64,000 nucleotides of DNA from an uncultured Eubacteriales bacterium (GCA_949283375.1 CASDSM010000041.1:1-64000); one strand, 5' to 3'. Shown: positions 17,661 through 26,166, counted from the stretch's first letter. Numbers and translations are program-made. The notes: generated by a model not told the origin, from the sequence alone.

Positions 17661-20600
17661 ATGAAGCGGATGAAACGATGGTGCTCCCTGCTGCTGGCCC
17701 TCTGTATGACGGTCTCGCTGGCAGTCACGGCCGGCGCCGCGCAGGTGCTGACGCAGGACGACGGCGACCGCCTGGAGCTGCTCCGGGCCACGGTGGACGG
17801 GACTGCGGTGGACTACTGGCTCTACACCCCGGACGGAGCTACGGCGGATATGCCCCTCATCGTGTTCCTGCACGGCGGCGGGGGCACGCGCATCAGTGCG
17901 GAGGAGCTGACCGGTAGCGGCTACAACAACCTGCCCTATTTCCTCGCCAGCGATCAGGTGAATGTGGACGCCCATGTGCTGATGCCCCACACCACCAGCA
18001 CCAGTGGCTTTGACATCGACACCGTACTGGCGCTGACGGGGCAGGTGATCGCAGACAAGGCGATCGACCCGGAGCGGGTCAGTCTCACCGGCCACTCCAT
18101 GGGCGGGACCTCCACCTGGGAGTTCGCCCGGGTGGACCAAGGGAATGTTTTCCAGCGGTATGCGCCGCTCAGCGGCATGCCGGTGCTGACGTCTGACACA
18201 GAGGCTGACATTGCGGCAAAAGCCGCCATATGGAAAAGCCTGTCCATCCGGACAATCATGGGCAATAGCGGTACCCTGGAGACACGTTACCGGGCCGGCA
18301 CCCTCCAGGTCTGTACAACCATCCAGAAAGCCAACCCCGCTGCAGACCTGCGCATGGTCACGCTGGATGGCAGCGAGCACGCGGAGGTTGTCAACGCCTA
18401 CCGGTACAATACCCCCATCTCTGCCAACCAGACACTGACAGACCCTGCCACCTCCGCCACTGATGGCGACGGTCTGATGGACTGGCTCAGCTTCGCGGCC
18501 CTCACCTCTGACGGCGGTGAGGGCGCTACAGAGGACGGCTCCGGCGGCGGGACTTCCGGCGGCGGGGCGGAGGAGGCCGGCGGCGAGGTGTTCGTGGACA
18601 AGACCGCCCTGCTGGCGGATGACGGCGCCTATACCATCACCCTGGAGGGCTACGCCACCGGCAGCGTGGTCACCACCAGCGAGCCGGTGGACATCTGTCT
18701 CATCCTGGATGTCTCCGGCTCCATGCGGCAGAAGTTTGACCCGGAGTATACCACTCCGGTTGCCCGCCCCTTCTCTGCCATGTATCAAAATGTCTCCACT
18801 GGCCGGGCGGTCTACTACCACCTCTGTGACGATGGGACCTGCCACGAGACGGCCTGGACCCAGAGCGGCAGCGTCTACACCTGGACCTGCACCCAGTGCG
18901 GCGTCTCTGAGACGGGCGCAGGAACCGCCACGCCCGCCACCCAGCTCTACATCGTGGACACCCTGACCGACTATGGCGACGAGGCCAAGCTGGCCGCCCT
19001 GAAAACCGCCGTCAACACCTTCCTGGAGGACGTGGCGGAGAAAAACGCCAGCGTGGAGGAGGAGAGCCGGATCGCCATCGTCACATTTTCCGACTCGGCC
19101 AGCACGCAGGTCCCGCTGCAGGCGGTGGACGCGTCCACCCTGGAGGGAATGAAACGCACCGTCGATGGCCTTACCACCCAGAACAGCACCGACACGGCTG
19201 CGGGCATGGAGGAGGCTGTGCAGGCGATGGACGGCAGCGACCGTCAGAAGATCTATATCCTCTTCACCGACGGCGTGCCTACCCGCGGTACCGGCAGTGC
19301 TTTTAGCACAGATTGCGCCAACGACGCCGTCCGGACTGCGCTTTCGGAAAAGGAGGCGGGGGCCATCCTCTACACCATCGCCGTGGTGGACGGGGCGGAC
19401 CCGGCAGATACCTCCTCGGAGCAGATCAACAGGTTCCTCAACGCCGTCTCCAGCAACTACCCGGCGGCCACCGCCTATGACAGCCTGGGCGATGGCGGCG
19501 ATCAGGGCTACTATCTGGTGGCGGAGAACGCCGGCCAACTGATCGACCTCTACCGGGAGATCAGCAACAGCTCTGTGGGCACCTCCGTGACCCTGGACGG
19601 GACCGCCGTCCTGCGGGACGTGCTGGCGGACGGCTTTGTATTGGGCGAGCACTGCGAGGTCTCCGCCCAGCAGGTCCCCTACGCTGGCGGGGGAAGCTGG
19701 GGCGAGCCGGCCGGCATCGACTGTGACATCTCGGTCGATGGCGGGACAGTTTCCGTCACCGGCTTTGACTATGCGGCCCACTGCGTGGCGGACGCCGAAG
19801 ACGGGCCCCGCGGGTCCAAGCTGGTGGTCACCATCACCGGCGTGGAGGCCACCGACGCCGCCATCGGGACGGGCGTGGTCACCAACCGGAACACCTCCGC
19901 CCTCTACACGGCGGACGGGGTGCTGGTGGAGCCCTTCCCCGTGCCCGCCACCACCATCGGCGAGGCCCTCTACGTCCTCGACTACGCCAAGACCACCGGG
20001 CTCGCCCTGGAGGACTTCCTGCAACAGCAGGTCCTCCACCTGGCGGCGGACGGGATGCACCGGTTTGACACAGCTGCCCTGTCCCTCTTCCCGGACTACG
20101 GCAATGTGACCGGCACCGGCAATGCACTGACCTACACCCCCACCACCATGCAGTGGGACGGGTACGACAGCTTCTATGCCTTCGGCACATCGGACGAGCC
20201 CTCCGTCACCGGACAGGGGGCCAACGCAAACGGCAACCTCTGGTCCAAAATCTCCGTCCTCCCCGCCAACAACGTCTACTATGGGGACACCTTTGTGACC
20301 AGCACGGACACAGCGGCGGCGGGCGCAGCCGTCGGCATCGTGTACACCGGCAACTGGACGCAGGCATCTGAGGGGGAGAACGCCGGGACGCCGGAGACCG
20401 GCGCGGACGGCGACAACCACGGCTGGGTCGCCGCGCTGGACGGCGAGGGGACCGACACCGACGGCACCGCCGCCGGGGCGGATGTCTCCGGAGGACAGCA
20501 GGCGACCGCCACCTTCACCTTCACCGGCTCCGGCGTGGACCTCTACAGCCGCACCTCCCCGCAGACCGGCACCATTCTGGTGACGCTGACGGGGACGACA

Positions 20601-21632
20601 GCGGAGGGCGACCCGGTCAGCGCGGTCAAGGTGATCGACACCGTCTCCTCCTCCGGGGAGTACTATCAGGTGCCCACCTGCACCTTTGGCGCCGCCGACG
20701 GCCTGGGCTGCGGGACCTATACCGTCACCATCCGGGTCACGAGCGCGGCGGCAGCCGAGGGGCGCTACACCTACTATCTGGACGGCATCCGGGTCTACAA
20801 CCCCCTCTCCCATCAGGAGGAGGACGCCGATGACACCATCCAGGCGGCCTATGGCGAAGAGCTCCACGCCTACTTTGAGGAGATCCAGGACCATCTGATC
20901 GACCAGTCCAGCGGCACACTGACCGGCGGCGCGGTGTTCATCGACCGGGTGGAGGACGAGGTGGGAACCGTCTCCGCCGAGGTCGGGACCTATCAGGACC
21001 TCGGCCCGAAGAACGAGGTCTACCTGGCAAGCGGACAGGTCATCGTCCTCGGCATCGACTACATCGAGGGGGCCAACTATTATGTGGGCCTGAAGCTGCT
21101 CAACGGCGCGGACGCCGCCAGCGTCACCGCCGGGGTCCTGCAGGCGGACGGGAGCGTGGCCCGGCAGTCCATCGACCACAGCGGCGACCTGTACTATCAG
21201 GTCACCCCCGTCGCGGACGGAGACGGCCATTACACCGTCACCATCCAGAATAGGAGCGAGGACGATGCGCTCCTCTCCATCACGAAACTGAAGGTGACCA
21301 ATGTGCCCTCTGCAGGGACCGCCGCCCAGTCCTTCCTCACGGACCTCAGCACGGAGAACGCCCTGGCCGTAGCGTCGCTGGCCTATGCCGCCCCCGCGGT
21401 GGACACCGGGCTGCCCACCGCCCCGGAGGAGGAACCCACTCCGGAGGAGGAGCCGGACGCTCCGGCGGCGGAGGACGTCCCGGAGGAGGAGCCCGCCGGG
21501 GACGAGCTGCCGGAGGTGGAGATCCGGAATCCGGAGCCGCCCGCCCGGCCGGAGGCGCCGCCGGACCGTCTGGCGCAGATGCGCGCCCTCATTCAGAAGC
21601 TGTTTGGACGGCTTCGCACATGGTTTGCATGA
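17661..21632 (+). CDS. Secreted esterase-VWA fusion protein
   Basis: A 1323-residue exported protein. Signal peptide about 1-27; alpha/beta hydrolase about 30-285 with LIVFLHGGGG, nucleophile elbow GHSMGG (Ser about 146) and a SEHAE histidine; a Gly/Ser linker; a von Willebrand A domain from about 344 with an intact MIDAS DVSGSM (Asp about 350) and YILFTDGVPTRG. Inside the VWA domain is a Cys insert (YHLCDDGTCH and WTCTQCG) that could bind metal. Then come beta-sandwich adhesin-like domains seen in clostridial VWA surface proteins, and a Pro/Glu-rich tail (EEPTPEEEPDAPAAEDVPEE). No LPXTG or membrane anchor is seen at the C-terminus. The ATG at 17661 follows AAGGAGAG. A matrix- or partner-binding esterase is the likely idea; substrate unknown. 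Confidence 0.82.
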   Translation: MKRMKRWCSLLLALCMTVSLAVTAGAAQVLTQDDGDRLELLRATVDGTAVDYWLYTPDGATADMPLIVFLHGGGGTRISAEELTGSGYNNLPYFLASDQVNVDAHVLMPHTTSTSGFDIDTVLALTGQVIADKAIDPERVSLTGHSMGGTSTWEFARVDQGNVFQRYAPLSGMPVLTSDTEADIAAKAAIWKSLSIRTIMGNSGTLETRYRAGTLQVCTTIQKANPAADLRMVTLDGSEHAEVVNAYRYNTPISANQTLTDPATSATDGDGLMDWLSFAALTSDGGEGATEDGSGGGTSGGGAEEAGGEVFVDKTALLADDGAYTITLEGYATGSVVTTSEPVDICLILDVSGSMRQKFDPEYTTPVARPFSAMYQNVSTGRAVYYHLCDDGTCHETAWTQSGSVYTWTCTQCGVSETGAGTATPATQLYIVDTLTDYGDEAKLAALKTAVNTFLEDVAEKNASVEEESRIAIVTFSDSASTQVPLQAVDASTLEGMKRTVDGLTTQNSTDTAAGMEEAVQAMDGSDRQKIYILFTDGVPTRGTGSAFSTDCANDAVRTALSEKEAGAILYTIAVVDGADPADTSSEQINRFLNAVSSNYPAATAYDSLGDGGDQGYYLVAENAGQLIDLYREISNSSVGTSVTLDGTAVLRDVLADGFVLGEHCEVSAQQVPYAGGGSWGEPAGIDCDISVDGGTVSVTGFDYAAHCVADAEDGPRGSKLVVTITGVEATDAAIGTGVVTNRNTSALYTADGVLVEPFPVPATTIGEALYVLDYAKTTGLALEDFLQQQVLHLAADGMHRFDTAALSLFPDYGNVTGTGNALTYTPTTMQWDGYDSFYAFGTSDEPSVTGQGANANGNLWSKISVLPANNVYYGDTFVTSTDTAAAGAAVGIVYTGNWTQASEGENAGTPETGADGDNHGWVAALDGEGTDTDGTAAGADVSGGQQATATFTFTGSGVDLYSRTSPQTGTILVTLTGTTAEGDPVSAVKVIDTVSSSGEYYQVPTCTFGAADGLGCGTYTVTIRVTSAAAAEGRYTYYLDGIRVYNPLSHQEEDADDTIQAAYGEELHAYFEEIQDHLIDQSSGTLTGGAVFIDRVEDEVGTVSAEVGTYQDLGPKNEVYLASGQVIVLGIDYIEGANYYVGLKLLNGADAASVTAGVLQADGSVARQSIDHSGDLYYQVTPVADGDGHYTVTIQNRSEDDALLSITKLKVTNVPSAGTAAQSFLTDLSTENALAVASLAYAAPAVDTGLPTAPEEEPTPEEEPDAPAAEDVPEEEPAGDELPEVEIRNPEPPARPEAPPDRLAQMRALIQKLFGRLRTWFA

Positions 21633-21645
21633 CAAGGAGATCGAC

Positions 21646-22200
21646 ATGAAGAGACAGTACACGAGACCCACCCTGCGCATCGAGCGCTATGACGGGGTCT
21701 ATCTGGAGGATGGCTCCGATCGGGAGGTCACCGGTGTGGCCGCGGCGGTCCTCCGCAACGCCGGGGACCGGCCGGTGGAGTACGCCTGCGTCCGGATGGA
21801 GGACGGGGCGCTGGAGTTCGTGGTGACAGGGCTGGATGCCGGTGCTATAATCGTGGTACCGGCCAGCGGCATGGCCGCCTATGAGGACCGGACGTGGTAC
21901 GGGTGCAGCGCGCAGGCGGCCTATGCCCCGTCCATGGACCTGGCGGAAGACCAGGTCTCGGTGAGAGAGGCGGAGGACGGTTCGCTGGAGGTCTCCAACC
22001 TCAGCGGGGCGGAGATCCCCTGCCTGCGCATCTTCTACAAGTTCTATCTCGATGACCAGGACCTCTATGTGGGCGGCATCACCTACAATGTGAAGCTGCT
22101 CGGCCTGGCCAGCGGAGAGACGAGAACCGTCACCCCCTCGCACTGCCTCGCCGGCTACAGCCGGGTGGTGATGGTCAAGACCTATGACGAGGAGAATTGA
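21646..22200 (+). CDS. Hypothetical protein downstream of the esterase-VWA gene
   Basis: A 184-residue soluble-looking protein of mostly beta structure with no signal peptide and no family I recognise. It has repeated short strands (VTGVAAAVLRNAGDRPVEYA, GALEFVVTGLDAGAIIVVPA) and a C-terminal SHCLAGYSRVVMVKTYDEEN. The pattern, with phrases such as LRNAGDRPVEYACVRM and SGETRTVTPSHC, resembles small proteins that sit next to clostridial VWA surface protein and LytTR genes, but that is only an impression. GGAG eight bases before the ATG and a 13-base gap to the giant gene place it in the same operon. Confidence 0.75.
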   Translation: MKRQYTRPTLRIERYDGVYLEDGSDREVTGVAAAVLRNAGDRPVEYACVRMEDGALEFVVTGLDAGAIIVVPASGMAAYEDRTWYGCSAQAAYAPSMDLAEDQVSVREAEDGSLEVSNLSGAEIPCLRIFYKFYLDDQDLYVGGITYNVKLLGLASGETRTVTPSHCLAGYSRVVMVKTYDEEN

Positions 22201-22212
22201 GGTGTTTGGGAG

Positions 22213-22710
22213 ATGAAGATCAACGGGACCTTCCTCCTCCGGGAGGTGCTGGACGAGTGCATCCTCCTCCCGGTGGGGGAGAGCGCCCTCGCCTGCAACG
22301 GCATGATCTGCTTGGACCCGGTGAACCCGGAGGCCTTTGCCCTCAAGCTGGACCGGGCGCGCCGCCGGCTGGAGAAGAGCCGGGAGAAGACCCTGCTGGT
22401 CACCAACAGCGAGGGGACCCACCGGCTGGCCTGCCGGCAGATCCGCTTTATCGAGGTGCAGGACCACGCCGTGACCTACCACACCGGCGGGGGGACCATT
22501 CGCGCCGTCGGGGGGAGCACGCTGCGCGCCCTGGAGGCGGAGCTGGGGGCGTGGCACTTCGCCCGGTGCAGCAAGTGCTATATGGTCAACCTGAGATATG
22601 TGGCGGACGTCCGCAGGGACCAGGTGACCATCGGCGGGCACACGCTCAAGATCAGCCGGAACTATAAGCGCCCGTTTCTGCAAAAGCTGCTGGAATACTG
22701 GGGGGATTGA
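22213..22710 (+). CDS. LytTR DNA-binding protein with PqqD-like N-terminus and no receiver domain
   Basis: A 165-residue protein. Residues about 60-163 form a LytTR DNA-binding domain (IRFIEVQDHAVTYHT, FARCSKCYMVNLRYV, LKISRNYKRPF). LytTR regulators normally carry a receiver domain before it. Here residues 1 to about 33 instead read like the start of a PqqD-family peptide-carrier protein (FLLREVLDECILLPVGES and NGMI), and from about 34 (DPVNPEAFALKLDRA) the sequence resembles the final helix of a receiver plus linker. So it looks like a fusion that lost the phosphorylated receiver. Its kinase-like partner follows five bases later. Binding target and activity without phosphorylation are unknown. 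Confidence 0.78.
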   Translation: MKINGTFLLREVLDECILLPVGESALACNGMICLDPVNPEAFALKLDRARRRLEKSREKTLLVTNSEGTHRLACRQIRFIEVQDHAVTYHTGGGTIRAVGGSTLRALEAELGAWHFARCSKCYMVNLRYVADVRRDQVTIGGHTLKISRNYKRPFLQKLLEYWGD

Positions 22711-22714
22711 GCGG

Positions 22715-24094
22715 ATGGAACTGTTTTGGGGCGGTGTGTTTTCCCTCGGCGGCATCCAGTGTGGGCTGCTGGCCGCCGCACTCTTTCTCCTGCCGCTGGA
22801 AAAGCGGAAGGGGTGGAAGCGAACCCTTTTCTTCGGGGCGGCCCTGGGCCTGCTGACCGCCGGCGGGCAGCGGCTACTGCGCGGCGGGGTGATGGTCCTC
22901 CGGGCGGACGTCCCCGCTGGCTGGGACAATGCGGTGCTGGTGGCGGGGGCTTACCTGGAACTGCTGGTCACCCTGCTGGCCCTCACCGCCCTGTTTTATG
23001 CCTGCTGCCGTATCCGGGCGTGGGAGGCGGTCTATGGCGGGCTGTGCGCGTACACGGCCCAGGACCTGGCGTATATCCTCTATCTGCTGGCCTTTCCCGC
23101 CGCAGCCAACCGGAGCACCGGCGCGCCGGTCTGGGAGACCCTCTGGCTGGAGCTGCTCCTGATGGCGGCGGTCTATGCCGCTCTGTATTTTGTCATGGCA
23201 AAGCCGCTGGCGCAGGGCGGACACTATCTGATCGGCACCCCCGGCCCCTGCCTGAGCCTGCTGGCCGTCCACGTTGTCATCATCACGCTGGGCGCGCTCA
23301 CCCGGGACTACTTTGTCCGGGACGGCACGCCATTCTTTCGTTTTCACATCCTGTATGCCATTTGCCTGTATGTCAGCCTCTTTGTCATCATGCTGCTGCT
23401 CAACCGCCGGATGCATGACCGCATCCGGGAGGAACGGCTCCTGCAAATGCAGCGGCGGCAGGAGGAGCAGTATCAGGCGTTTGTCCGTCGCAACGAGCTC
23501 TCGCGGCACATCCTCCACGATTTGAAATATGAGATCAACGCCATCTCCCATCTGGAGGCGTCCCCCCGCCGGGACGCGCTGCTCGGGAAGCTCCGGGAGA
23601 TCGTCTCCTCCTATTACGTCCAGCTCCAGACGGGCTATGAGCTGCTGGACCTGCTGCTCATGGAGAAGCTCGCCGGATGCAGGCAGGACGGGGTCCAATA
23701 CACCGTCCACGCCGACGGGCAGGCGGTGGCGGGGATGGAGCCGGTGGAGCTCTACACCCTGCTCGGCAATCTGCTGGACAATGCCATTGAGAGCGTCCGG
23801 CAGATCAGCCGGCCGGACCGGCGCTTTTTCGCCCTGGACATCCACCGGCGGGCGAACATGACAGTCATCCGGCTGGAAAACTACTGCGACCGGCCGCCCG
23901 TCCTGGAGGGCGGCCTGCCGCCCTCCTCCAAGGCGGACAGCGGGCGGCACGGCTACGGCCTCCGGAGCGTACAGGCCATCGTGGAGCGGCACGACGGGCA
24001 GATGCAGCTCTCGGCGGAGGAGGGGCGGTTTGTGGTGCGTGTGATGCTCCGGATCGGAAGCGCCGGTCCGTCTCGCCCGCCCGGCTGTGGGTGA
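22715..24094 (+). CDS. Sensor histidine kinase, GHKL/AgrC-like
   Basis: A 459-residue kinase with about six membrane helices over residues 1-230, then a helical region with the phosphoacceptor motif RHILHDLKYEIN (His likely about residue 266-269) and a GHKL ATPase domain: N box LLGNLLDNAIES and G box GRHGYGLRSVQAIV. This is the AgrC/ComD/VirS layout that senses peptides or membrane signals and partners LytTR response regulators. The preceding LytTR gene is therefore its natural partner, yet that protein lacks the receiver Asp. A different receiver elsewhere in the genome may have taken over, or the pair may be decaying. Confidence 0.9.
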   Translation: MELFWGGVFSLGGIQCGLLAAALFLLPLEKRKGWKRTLFFGAALGLLTAGGQRLLRGGVMVLRADVPAGWDNAVLVAGAYLELLVTLLALTALFYACCRIRAWEAVYGGLCAYTAQDLAYILYLLAFPAAANRSTGAPVWETLWLELLLMAAVYAALYFVMAKPLAQGGHYLIGTPGPCLSLLAVHVVIITLGALTRDYFVRDGTPFFRFHILYAICLYVSLFVIMLLLNRRMHDRIREERLLQMQRRQEEQYQAFVRRNELSRHILHDLKYEINAISHLEASPRRDALLGKLREIVSSYYVQLQTGYELLDLLLMEKLAGCRQDGVQYTVHADGQAVAGMEPVELYTLLGNLLDNAIESVRQISRPDRRFFALDIHRRANMTVIRLENYCDRPPVLEGGLPPSSKADSGRHGYGLRSVQAIVERHDGQMQLSAEEGRFVVRVMLRIGSAGPSRPPGCG

Positions 24095-24144
24095 AGGCTC
24101 CGGTCTCCGCTCAGATGCAGAGATTTTATGCAGCGGCCCAGATT

Positions 24145-24205
24145 GCCGCACAAAGAACCCCGCCTGCGGGCTCCCATGAGCTGCGGGCGGGGTTCTTTGT
24201 GCGGC
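24145..24205. terminator. Bidirectional terminator after the GHKL kinase gene
   Basis: A perfect 20-base stem, arms 24145-24164 and 24186-24205, with a 21-base loop. AAAGAACCCC and GGGGTTCTTT near the stem ends supply T-rich tails on both strands, so it can end the kinase transcript and the leftward hydrolase transcript. Confidence 0.85.
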
Positions 24206-24226
24206 ATATCGCTGATGAGGTGCTTC

Positions 24227-24319
24227 TCAAACACCTGCGTCGTGGGCTCCTCGTAGTACGAGGTGGCATAGGGGCCGGTCTCCAGACAGGCCGCCGCTCA
24301 CGTTCAGCACCTTCTTCAT
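24227..24319 (-). pseudogene. Possible remnant or micro-ORF after the hydrolase
   Basis: On the minus strand an ATG at 24319 with AGAGAGG seven bases before it opens a 30-codon frame (MKKVLNVSGGL at the start) that begins 14 bases after the hydrolase stop. A second frame across the same bases reads GPYATSYYEEPTTQVFEKHL up to the terminator and looks more protein-like than chance. This fits a short gene broken by a frameshift, but it may be noise. I cannot name a family. Confidence 0.3.
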
Positions 24320-24332
24320 GTCCTCTCTTCGC

Positions 24333-25310
24333 TCATTCTGTCACCGGCAGATACCGGTCCAGATACGCCTCCACCTGCTCCATGTACTGCGCGTAGAGCG
24401 CGTTGTCGTTTTGCAGGCCGTGGCCGGAGTGGGGCAGCTCGAAATACCGGAAGTCCACCCCGTTCTCCTCCAGGGCCGTCTTCAGCCGCAGGGAGGCCAG
24501 GTAGGGCTGCACCCTGTCGTGGGTACCGTAGGCCACCACGGTGGGAGCGGACTGGGCCGTCACCCAGTCCGCGGCGGAGATCGGCTTCACCTTCTCCCGA
24601 TAGGAGCCGTCCGCCACCTCCTCCGGGGTGATCTCCACCCCCGCCATCACGCCGAACAGGCCGGCGCAGGCCTCTTCGCTCTGGTCCAGACCGAAGATCC
24701 CCCAATCCTCCTGACAGAAGCTGGCGGGCCCCACCGCCCCGAAGGTGAGGACCACCGGCGCCGGCGCCTCCCCGCCGTCCCGGTAGGCGTAGATCATCGC
24801 CAGGGCGTGCCCCGCCGAGCCGCCGGCCACCGCCATCCTGTCGATGGGATAGCCCAGCTCCGCCGCCGCCTCAATGACCTTGGGGACCGCCTCTTTGATC
24901 TCGTTGGACTGGCTGAGCACGCTGGCGGCATTCGTCTCGGTGCGCAGGGTGTAGTTGATGCCCGCCGCCACATAGCCCTTGGAGCAGAGCCAGGACAGCA
25001 TCTCCCGGTCGCCGCTCTTGTCTCCGGAGGTGAAGCCCCCGGCGTGGAGGTAGACCACCAGTCCGTAGTGCTCCCTCGTGCCGTCCGCCGGGAGATAGAG
25101 GTCAAATTTGTTGGCCTCCCCCTCACCATAGGACAGATCGGTCTTCAGCGTCCCCAGCTCGTCGCTCCACGGGACGCTGTACGCCCTGGCCCAGGACGGG
25201 GTGATGGCGAATTTGGAGAGGACGCCCCCCGCAAAGGCCAGCAGAAAAACCAGAATTCCAACACCCACCGGCACAGCTCTCACCCTCTTTTTCCGTTCTT
25301 TTGCGCTCAC
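24333..25310 (-). CDS. Membrane-anchored alpha/beta hydrolase (BD-FAE/esterase type)
   Basis: A 325-residue protein with an N-terminal membrane anchor (VPVGVGILVFLLAFAGGVL, about residues 11-29) and an outward hydrolase domain. It has VVYLHAGGFTSGDKSG (HGG-type oxyanion region), the nucleophile elbow GGSAGH, a late YGTHDRVQP acid and HSGHGL histidine. The GTG at 25310 is chosen since it overlaps the stop of the small upstream gene (GTGA), implying coupled translation; the longer frame upstream is not protein-like. It is divergent from a TetR regulator, which probably controls it. The natural ester is unknown. Confidence 0.85.
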   Translation of the reverse strand: MSAKERKKRVRAVPVGVGILVFLLAFAGGVLSKFAITPSWARAYSVPWSDELGTLKTDLSYGEGEANKFDLYLPADGTREHYGLVVYLHAGGFTSGDKSGDREMLSWLCSKGYVAAGINYTLRTETNAASVLSQSNEIKEAVPKVIEAAAELGYPIDRMAVAGGSAGHALAMIYAYRDGGEAPAPVVLTFGAVGPASFCQEDWGIFGLDQSEEACAGLFGVMAGVEITPEEVADGSYREKVKPISAADWVTAQSAPTVVAYGTHDRVQPYLASLRLKTALEENGVDFRYFELPHSGHGLQNDNALYAQYMEQVEAYLDRYLPVTE

Positions 25311-25441
25311 AGGAAATTCCCCCCAAACAGGGTGCCGCCCAACAGCAGGTTGAGCACCGCCCGCACCGCCAGCCGCCCCAGCAGAACGCCGGCCACGGCA
25401 ATCACCAGCAGGATGATCAGCCGCTTTCCCATCAGTGTCAT
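25307..25441 (-). CDS. 44-residue membrane protein coupled to the hydrolase
   Basis: A short gene with a strong ribosome binding site (AGGGAGG eight bases before the ATG at 25441). It encodes MTLMGKRLIILLVIAVAGVL followed by LGRLAVRAVLNLLLGGTLFGGNFL in one frame, that is one long membrane helix and a Gly-rich tail. Its TGA overlaps the GTG of the hydrolase. Such a small helix-only protein in front of a membrane enzyme may help insertion or stability. It is below usual gene-finder length cut-offs. Confidence 0.72.
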   Translation of the reverse strand: MTLMGKRLIILLVIAVAGVLLGRLAVRAVLNLLLGGTLFGGNFL

Positions 25442-25458
25442 CTCCGTTTCCTCCCTTG

Positions 25459-25487
25459 TTGACAAATTGCGCCGGATGCGCTATCAT
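25459..25487 (+). promoter_or_regulatory. Promoter of the TetR gene
   Basis: TTGACA at 25459-25464, a 17-base spacer and TATCAT at 25482-25487. The start site would fall on the palindrome at 25491-25504, giving simple repressor occlusion. Confidence 0.75.
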
Positions 25488-25490
25488 GGT

Positions 25491-25504
25491 GATACAAATG
25501 TATC
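25491..25504. promoter_or_regulatory. Candidate TetR operator
   Basis: GATACAAATGTATC is a 6-2-6 inverted repeat just after the -10 box of the tetR promoter and 50 bases before the divergent hydrolase operon start. A further matching half-site, TTGTATC, lies at about 25515-25521. Its place between two divergent genes is typical of TetR operators. Confidence 0.6.
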
Positions 25505-25554
25505 GGCAATTCAATTGTATCAGCGAAAGATTCCCGCGTCAACAGGAGGAAAAA

Positions 25555-26088
25555 ATGAAACAAAACCCCGAAACTGTCTCGCCGATGAGCAATGAGGGCC
25601 GTAACGCCTATGTGATCGAGCACCTGACCGCCGCCCTGTTCGAGCTGTTGGAGGAGCGGCCGCTGGAGGAGATCACCGTCAGCGCCCTGTGCAGCCGGGC
25701 GGGGGTGGGGCGGGCCTCCTTCTACCGTAACTACCAGCGGCGGGAGGACATCGTGCGCGCCCACCTCGTGCAGCTCCTGCGCGGCTGGCAGGACGCCTAT
25801 GGCCCGTGGGACGGCCACCCCCTGCACGAGACGATCGGCTCCCTCTTCGGCCACTTTGAGGCGCACCGGTCCTTCTATACCCTCCTGAGCCGGAGGGGGC
25901 TGATCTATCTGCTCAAGGACGCCCTTCTGGACGCCGTCGGCTACCGGCCGGAGCTGGAGCGGGTGGAGGCCTACGCCAGGGCCTATGCGGCCTACACCCT
26001 CTACGGCTGGATCGAGACCTGGTTCCGGCGGGGGATGCGGGAGTCCGCGCAGGAGATGGAGGAGATGTTCCGCAATGCGGGGCTCTGA
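25555..26088 (+). CDS. TetR/AcrR-family transcriptional regulator
   Basis: A 177-residue regulator. The N-terminal helix-turn-helix is typical (LEEITVSALCSRAGVGRASFYRNY, split here for length over about residues 40-64, with FYRNYQRREDIVRAHL after it). The C-terminal part (YTLLSRRGLIYLLKDALLDA, YTLYGWIETWFRRGM) resembles the ligand domain of the TetR group with a C-terminal TetR_C_33-like segment. AGGAGG is at 25545-25550. It is divergent from the hydrolase/small membrane protein operon, the presumed target. Confidence 0.92.
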   Translation: MKQNPETVSPMSNEGRNAYVIEHLTAALFELLEERPLEEITVSALCSRAGVGRASFYRNYQRREDIVRAHLVQLLRGWQDAYGPWDGHPLHETIGSLFGHFEAHRSFYTLLSRRGLIYLLKDALLDAVGYRPELERVEAYARAYAAYTLYGWIETWFRRGMRESAQEMEEMFRNAGL

Positions 26089-26129
26089 GCGAATGCGGGC
26101 AAGGCAGGTGCGGCTTTCGGGACAATGAA

Positions 26130-26166
26130 AAGGGAGCGCAGCCAGGTCATTTGGCTGCGCTCCCTT
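26130..26166. terminator. Shared terminator between tetR and the second CapA-like gene
   Basis: A perfect 15-base stem, AAGGGAGCGCAGCCA and its inverse, seven-base loop, with A-rich and T-rich ends serving both converging genes. Confidence 0.85.

Noticed and set aside
17454..21680. A 1408-codon open frame on the minus strand opposite the esterase-VWA gene
   Set aside because: It is the antisense shadow of a GC-rich gene whose third-position bias keeps the opposite frame open; it is low-complexity Gly/Arg/Val and matches no fold, while the plus frame has signal peptide and domains.
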